Positions 7,253-11,525 of a DNA stretch of 11,525 bases are shown one piece after another. The translations under genes and the position numbers were made by a program. The notes below the pieces were generated by a model. It did not search any database and was not told where the DNA came from. It was given only the letters and a program-made list of their open reading frames with translations. The DNA is from CAZAMT01 sp964486145. GTDB lineage: Bacteria > Bacteroidota > Bacteroidia > Bacteroidales > JAAAOM01. The stretch lies in the NCBI GenBank assembly GCA_964486145.1, contig CAZAMT010000123.1, positions 1-11,525 on the forward strand, given 5' to 3'. The stretch's first letter is position 1. The number at the start of each line of letters is the position of its first letter.

Positions 7253-8560
7253 TTAAAATTGATCAAGAAAAGCAAAAAAGTCGTCGAGATCTTCTGCCAT
7301 GCTGTCAAATAAATCCGTAAAGTAAACTTCTGCATCAACTTTTGATCCGTCACCAAATATCATGTTTACTCCCATATCCCAGTAAGTTTCTTCGGTTTGA
7401 CTCCAATCATCATAATATGTATATTGTTTTGGATAAACTTCGGCCATGGCGATTTTTTGCTTGCTGTCAGCATACACAACTACCAGTTTGCAATGAGCAT
7501 TCATTTCGTCAGCTTGTTTCCGGGCATATTCTTCTTCCGAAATTTCTTCTTCACTATCATCAAGTGCACGCATGGCAGACCCAAGTTCCTTGATATTTGC
7601 AGCTCCTGCAACTTTTACATTCATTACCTGTATGTAACTGTTAGAATTTTGAAGTACATTTTCGAAATAGAATTCGTTGTATTCCCAGGTACCCCAATCT
7701 GTGGTTTCTGTGATTGTTTCCGTATTATCTTCAATATTTTGTTCGCTCCAGTTACCACTTGCATCACCATACATTTCGATAATAACATCCTCATTGTAAG
7801 TTAATGAACATTTTACCGTTGCTTTTGAATAAGGACTGTGCTCAACCTTATGTACCAGTTCAAATGCTCCAACGGTAAGCACGGAATGTATATGTGTAGG
7901 TACCGCGTTGTCTTCATACGATCCTTCCAGGGAGTATTGCAAAACAGTAATATCATTATATTTGATTTCAGCATTCAACGAAGCCGGAAGGTCCGGGACA
8001 GTTTCCCCGGTGGATGGAACCGGTTTGGATGGTTTAAATACACTAAAATTATTCACTGTCACTGATGCATTGTTTTCAGTTTCTCCTTCCAACCCCGGGA
8101 AATTAATGACTATGGCATCCGAATTATCAGTTTTAATGAATGAATCAAGTGCAGCATTGTAGTTGTAATTGCCAACAAGCTTGTCCCATGCTTCCTGAAG
8201 AGATTCAGGATCTTCTGTAGTTGATTTCAATCCTACATTCGGTAACTTACCATCATTGATCGATGCAATTTCATCCATCGGAACAATTTCGAAAATATCT
8301 TCAAAAATACTGCTTGATGAAAGCAACTCAACAAGATTGGAAGTAACATCTACTCCCTGTTGGTTTTCCATCTCGCTCATGGTTTCCTGCATGTCAACAC
8401 TTGTTTTTTCCAGATCAGACTTAATCTGGGTAGTGTTCTTCTCCGCATACGGTGCTTCAAAATAAGCATCCATTGGATCTTCATTGGATTCTTTTTTGCA
8501 TCCAATAACAAACATACCAGCGATTGCCAGTAACAACATGAATTTAAATGATTGTTTCAT
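7253..8560 (-). CDS. Unrecognised acidic lipoprotein, 435 aa
   Basis: I do not recognise the family. The N-terminus is a classic lipoprotein signal: MKQSFKF, hydrophobic core, then VIGC with Cys21 as the lipidated residue. CKKESNED follows, lysine- and acid-rich as in many Bacteroidetes surface lipoproteins. Residues about 40-70 look helical (EKTSVDMQETMSEMENQQG). Residues about 145-320 are rich in alternating beta-strand patterns (ASVTVNNFSVFKP; AEIKYNDITVLQYSLEGSY; IIEMYGDASGNW), suggesting a beta-sandwich or lipocalin-like fold. The strongly acidic stretch DDSEEEISEEEYARKQADE follows at 334-352. Near the C-terminus is YYDDWSQTEETYWDMG (382-397), and the protein ends in a Phe/Asp-rich tail. 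Overall it is markedly acidic. The 140-bp gap to the upstream gene contains an imperfect AT hairpin (8637-8658) and no clear promoter. It may be transcribed alone or with the upstream gene. A role in surface binding or the envelope is only a guess. Confidence 0.85.
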   Translation of the reverse strand: MKQSFKFMLLLAIAGMFVIGCKKESNEDPMDAYFEAPYAEKNTTQIKSDLEKTSVDMQETMSEMENQQGVDVTSNLVELLSSSSIFEDIFEIVPMDEIASINDGKLPNVGLKSTTEDPESLQEAWDKLVGNYNYNAALDSFIKTDNSDAIVINFPGLEGETENNASVTVNNFSVFKPSKPVPSTGETVPDLPASLNAEIKYNDITVLQYSLEGSYEDNAVPTHIHSVLTVGAFELVHKVEHSPYSKATVKCSLTYNEDVIIEMYGDASGNWSEQNIEDNTETITETTDWGTWEYNEFYFENVLQNSNSYIQVMNVKVAGAANIKELGSAMRALDDSEEEISEEEYARKQADEMNAHCKLVVVYADSKQKIAMAEVYPKQYTYYDDWSQTEETYWDMGVNMIFGDGSKVDAEVYFTDLFDSMAEDLDDFFAFLDQF

Positions 8561-8700
8561 ATGATTTTATAGTTTAAAATTTAATTACACTAATGGATTC
8601 AGATATACGAGGTCTAAAAGAAGTTGTTGCCATTTAATTCAATTTTTGAATAATTGAAGGCAATAATGATGCTAAAAAGGTAAATCACAACATCAAAACT

Positions 8701-9348
8701 TTATTCCAGAACTTTAATCTTAAAATTATCGGGAATTGAGAACAGAGATTTTGGCAGGTATGTACGTTCAATTTTGTCCAGTGCAATGTTTATTTTATAT
8801 TCTCCAATATCACTTTCAAAATAGTTTTCAATGAGCAGGGCAAATCCCTTCAGGTCAGGTTTAAAAAATGCTCCAATGCCGTGACTGTTTCCAATGGGCA
8901 TGGTTAGGTTTAAATCTTTCGTTAACCATAATCGTTGTTTCACAAGGCCGTCTCCGGGCTCATTAAAAATTAAATCATAGCCTTTGCATGTTAAATCCTT
9001 TAACACCAGTTTCTCCTTCAATGGTTTGATTTCATATGTTGTATTCGCGAGTGAATCTTTTTCCTCATCAATTAAATAGGCTGTGTTTGATTCTTCTTTT
9101 AGAATGTATGATTTTCCAACCTTGTTAAATGTTATGATATCTCCCATAAATTCAGGCATCATGCCACCGTCCAAATCGAACCGGAAATTCTCTTTACCAA
9201 AATACAGACTATACGTATGTGGCATCACCTCTCGTAACATATCTTCGTTATTACCTTCAATGGATACTTTATAAGTAAGTATACCTTCAAAAGGTTCCTT
9301 CTCAGGCGGAGTCATCATCAATACTATTAAAAACAGCGTTGTAATCAT
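8701..9348 (-). CDS. Secreted protein resembling DUF4412-type proteins, 215 aa
   Basis: A 215-aa protein with a short hydrophobic N-terminus (MITTLFLIVLMM) and no lipid-bearing cysteine, so probably exported to the periplasm or outer membrane. The mature part starts FEGILTYKVSIEG (20-32), continues YSLYFGKENFRFDLDGG (46-62) and ITFNKVGKSYILKEESNTAYLID (72-94), and then turns to CKGYDLIF (121-128) and RLWLTKDLNL (139-148). This order (FEG-x-I-x-Y start, a phrase about a protein variable held in a fixed state, then lipid-like strands) recalls the DUF4412/LolA-like antiparallel sheet proteins common in Bacteroidetes. No function is proven for them. The signal segment lacks the usual positive n-region. 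In-frame codons upstream (RRNNFR) would supply one, but no ATG/GTG/TTG precedes the annotated start before a stop. It lies upstream of the acidic lipoprotein on the same strand and is divergent from the histidine kinase. Confidence 0.7.
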   Translation of the reverse strand: MITTLFLIVLMMTPPEKEPFEGILTYKVSIEGNNEDMLREVMPHTYSLYFGKENFRFDLDGGMMPEFMGDIITFNKVGKSYILKEESNTAYLIDEEKDSLANTTYEIKPLKEKLVLKDLTCKGYDLIFNEPGDGLVKQRLWLTKDLNLTMPIGNSHGIGAFFKPDLKGFALLIENYFESDIGEYKINIALDKIERTYLPKSLFSIPDNFKIKVLE

Positions 9349-9527
9349 TCTAAAATTATTTCTGCGAAATCATTCGTTACGTAAATGTATAATTTTAACC
9401 TTAACTTTACATAAAATGCTACATCAATTGTTGTTTATTATCTGACAGGAAGCCGTGAATTTCCGTTGTATTTAAACAATATGGTGTTTCATATGTAGGT
9501 TAAAATTCTTTAACAACCCACACGAAC
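9349..9527. promoter_or_regulatory. Divergent control region with palindrome before the histidine kinase
   Basis: This 179-bp AT-rich gap must hold promoters for the minus-strand secreted protein and the plus-strand kinase. The clearest element is the perfect inverted repeat GTTAAA-ATTC-TTTAAC at 9499-9514, ending 13 bp before the kinase ATG. It could be an operator or a small hairpin in the kinase leader. TACATTTA on the minus strand near 9380-9395 is close to the Bacteroidetes -7 consensus TAnnTTTG but has no good -33 partner. There is no other gene in the gap. Confidence 0.4.
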
Positions 9528-11459
9528 ATGTATGAGCAGTTATTTAATATTGGTTCCAACAAATCCGATGCCGTTTATCTGAAAATGATAACCAGATTAT
9601 CCAATCAAATGGCTTTTCTGATCGCTGCACTTGGTTTTTTACTTGCGCTTGTTAGTGCAATATTTTCGCCTCTACTCTCCATATTACCTGCGATTACTAC
9701 CTTTATTGCCATTTCTTCCATACTTCTGAATTATTTCGGAAAGCACGTTCTGTCAAGGATGGTGCTTAGTATGGGAGTAATTTTTTCAATATTTTTGTAT
9801 CATTCTTATATCGTTCCAAAAAGCGAATCAATAATTCCTTCCATTTATTTCCTTGGATTTACACTGGCCATTTTTCCCTGGCTCCTGTTTGATCTCAATG
9901 AGCGGATCTGGTTGTTCGTGAGTGGAGGTTTTGCAGTTCTTCTTTTGATTATTCAACCATTCGGTATCCGTTTGTTTGAGCATGAATCAATGGAATTTCA
10001 GTTTTCGGATACATTTTTAAATGGGTTTGTATATGTAGGCTCATGTTTGATGTGGCTGGTATTGATGTTAACTTTCCTGAAGAAATATAGCCATTCTGAA
10101 TCAAATGATCAGACATATTTAAAGGATATTCAACATGAACAATCAAAAAACATGTTGCAACTGATACTTGACACCATTCCTGTCAGGGTCTTCTGGAAGG
10201 ATGTACATTTAAATTATCTTGGTTGCAACAGGCAATTTGCCAGTGATGCCGGTATAAGTGATCCCGCAGAGATTATCGGCAAAAACGATTTTGAAATGGA
10301 TTGGATTAAAAACGCTGTGTTTTATCGATCCATTGACCAAAAAGTGATTGCCGGTAACAAAAGCATTCTGGATTTTGAGGAACCGCAAACAGGACGGGAT
10401 GGAAAAGAAAGATGGTTGAAAACGAGTAAAATCCCTCTGCACGACAAGGAAGGCAGGGTAATTGGAATGTTGGGTGTTTACGAAGATATAACTGAATTAA
10501 AAAAAAATTATAACGAATTGCAGAAACACCGGCATAAACTGGAGCAACTGGTAGAAGAAAGAACGCAACAGCTTAAGGAAAGATCTGATAAGCTTGAGAA
10601 AGCCTACAAGATCACCAATAACCAAAAACAGAAACTCGAAGAGGCGTTCACAAGTTTAAAAAACACACAAAGTCAGTTGGTTCAATCAGAAAAAATGGCC
10701 AGTATCGGTTTGTTGACTGCCGGTGTCGCGCACGAAATAAATAATCCGGTAAATTTTATTAGTTCCGGCATGAACGGGCTAAAATCAATCATTGAAGAAC
10801 TGGAGCATTCGTTTCGGATATTTCAAGGTCTAACCGTACAAAACGCTGCTGAGAAATTAACTGAAATCGAAAAACAGAAAGATGTAAATGGTATTGAAAA
10901 TTACTTTGATGAAGTACATACCATTTTGAATAACATTGATAATGGTGTATCAAGAACCATCGAAATAATAAAAAGTTTGCACAGTTTTACAAGGACAGAT
11001 GATAAGGAATTTCAAGTGATTAATATCAATGAAAACATCGATTCAACATTGGTATTGTTGCACAATCAATATAAAAACCGGATTGAGATTGTCAAAAATT
11101 ATGGTGATTTGCCTGCAGTGCAGTGTTACCCCGGTAAATTAAACCAGGTATTTATGAATTTACTTATGAATGGCATTCAAGCTATTCAATCGGAAGGGAA
11201 AATTACCATCACAACGCGTTGTAAAAATAAAAATATGATTAAACTTATATTTTCCGACACCGGATGTGGAATCCCAGAAGAAAGCATTGATATGATCTTT
11301 GAGCCGTTTTTTACAACCAAAGAAATTGGAAAGGGAACCGGGTTGGGTTTGTCCATTGCTACAAATATCATCAGGCAGCATAACGGTGAAATTAAAGTAA
11401 AAAGTACTGTCAATAAAGGTTCTGACTTCACTATAACAATTCCAGTTAAGCAGTCATAA
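9528..11459 (+). CDS. Six-TM PAS sensor histidine kinase
   Basis: A 643-aa membrane sensor kinase. Six hydrophobic segments lie at about 28-48, 50-70, 76-93, 102-122, 127-147 and 163-184, with short loops, so sensing probably occurs in or at the membrane. A PAS domain spans about 208-324 (LILDTIPVRVFWKD start; GVYEDITEL end), followed by a long coiled coil at about 325-388. The dimerisation/phosphotransfer motif is GVAHEINNPVNF at 399-410 with His402. The ATPase domain has the N-box NQVFMNLLMNGIQAI (539-553), G1 DTGCGIP (577-583), F-box FEPFFTT (591-597) and G2 GKGTGLGLS (601-609). All catalytic parts are present, so it should autophosphorylate. There is no receiver domain, so a separate response regulator is needed. 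It belongs to the HPK4-like kinases (H-E-x-N-N-P). A gene starts 15 bp downstream and may be its partner. The signal is unknown. Confidence 0.95.
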   Translation: MYEQLFNIGSNKSDAVYLKMITRLSNQMAFLIAALGFLLALVSAIFSPLLSILPAITTFIAISSILLNYFGKHVLSRMVLSMGVIFSIFLYHSYIVPKSESIIPSIYFLGFTLAIFPWLLFDLNERIWLFVSGGFAVLLLIIQPFGIRLFEHESMEFQFSDTFLNGFVYVGSCLMWLVLMLTFLKKYSHSESNDQTYLKDIQHEQSKNMLQLILDTIPVRVFWKDVHLNYLGCNRQFASDAGISDPAEIIGKNDFEMDWIKNAVFYRSIDQKVIAGNKSILDFEEPQTGRDGKERWLKTSKIPLHDKEGRVIGMLGVYEDITELKKNYNELQKHRHKLEQLVEERTQQLKERSDKLEKAYKITNNQKQKLEEAFTSLKNTQSQLVQSEKMASIGLLTAGVAHEINNPVNFISSGMNGLKSIIEELEHSFRIFQGLTVQNAAEKLTEIEKQKDVNGIENYFDEVHTILNNIDNGVSRTIEIIKSLHSFTRTDDKEFQVININENIDSTLVLLHNQYKNRIEIVKNYGDLPAVQCYPGKLNQVFMNLLMNGIQAIQSEGKITITTRCKNKNMIKLIFSDTGCGIPEESIDMIFEPFFTTKEIGKGTGLGLSIATNIIRQHNGEIKVKSTVNKGSDFTITIPVKQS

Positions 11460-11474
11460 ATAAAATTTTGACAC

Positions 11475-11525
11475 ATGAAACAGACCATCCGCCAATTGTC
11501 GGACAAGTTATCTGAGATAATTACT
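11475..11525 (+). CDS. Start of a downstream gene (partial)
   Basis: An ATG 15 bp after the kinase stop opens a frame (MKQTIRQLSDKLSEIIT) that runs off the window edge. A stop lies in frame just upstream (11469-11471), so this is the first usable start. The amphipathic helical beginning is too short to name a family. Its closeness to the kinase suggests the same transcript, and a response regulator or another signalling protein would be expected, but this is not shown. Confidence 0.45.
   Translation, partial: MKQTIRQLSDKLSEIIT

Noticed and set aside
7342..8465. Several plus-strand open frames up to 135 aa opposite the acidic lipoprotein
   Set aside because: The antisense frames are Cys/Phe/Ile-rich with no domain pattern. 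The minus frame has a convincing lipoprotein signal and full length.
8600..8607. TATATCTG on the minus strand as a -7 promoter box for the acidic lipoprotein
   Set aside because: It matches 7 of 8 consensus positions, but no TTG/TTTG box sits at the proper distance upstream.
8637..8658. AT-rich hairpins TTCAATT/AATTGAA and ATTCAA/TTGAAT as a terminator between the two minus-strand genes
   Set aside because: The stems are purely AT-rich, mutually exclusive and lack a T-run. They are likely chance in AT-rich DNA.
11160..11506. Minus-strand frames of 73 and 106 aa opposite the kinase ATPase domain
   Set aside because: The opposite strand encodes conserved N, G1, F and G2 boxes, so these are shadows.
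1..11525. CRISPR array, insertion sequence, integrase, toxin-antitoxin or phage-defence system
   Set aside because: I saw no regularly spaced repeats, no transposase or integrase motifs, and no paired small toxin/antitoxin frames.

Overview
The window looks like chromosomal DNA from a Bacteroidetes (Bacteroidota) bacterium. The evidence is a TonB-dependent receptor with an N-terminal carboxypeptidase-regulatory-like domain followed 2 bp later by a DUF4249 lipoprotein, several secreted or lipoprotein products with loose Bacteroidetes-type lipoboxes, AT-rich spacers, and starts without clear Shine-Dalgarno sequences. Genus cannot be fixed from this sequence. No mobile element, CRISPR array, tRNA or rRNA is visible, and no intergenic gap reaches 300 bp.

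Layout. (1) Positions 1-1842, plus strand: the tail of an upstream gene, a zinc-free NAD(P)H:quinone-oxidoreductase-like MDR enzyme, then a serine beta-lactamase/DD-peptidase-like lipoprotein gene that breaks off right after its second catalytic motif. The DNA after the break reads in another frame as what looks like the C-terminal strands of an outer-membrane beta-barrel protein. This suggests an old deletion that joined two truncated genes. (2) Positions 1861-3890, minus strand: a two-gene unit encoding a permease of the SO_0444/ArsP-like heavy-metal efflux family with a fused C-terminal HMA metal-binding domain, followed 14 bp later by gpmA (cofactor-dependent phosphoglycerate mutase). (3) Positions 3965-7167, plus strand, divergent from the permease across 74 bp: the TonB-dependent receptor and its DUF4249 lipoprotein, an outer-membrane uptake pair of unknown ligand. 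(4) A clear bidirectional terminator at 7193-7233 separates this pair from the convergent minus-strand genes. (5) Positions 7253-9348, minus strand: an unrecognised acidic 435-aa lipoprotein and a 215-aa secreted protein resembling DUF4412-type proteins. (6) Positions 9528-11459, plus strand: a six-TM PAS histidine kinase, with the first codons of another gene 15 bp downstream.

Working together: the receptor/DUF4249 pair and the HMA-permease share a divergent control region, so coordinated import and export of a metal or metal complex is possible but is inference only. The kinase may pair with a response regulator beyond the window edge. Most of the window is ordinary bacterial chromosome. 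The most distinctive items are the scar at about 1735-1842, the gpmA/metal-permease pairing, and the unrecognised lipoprotein.
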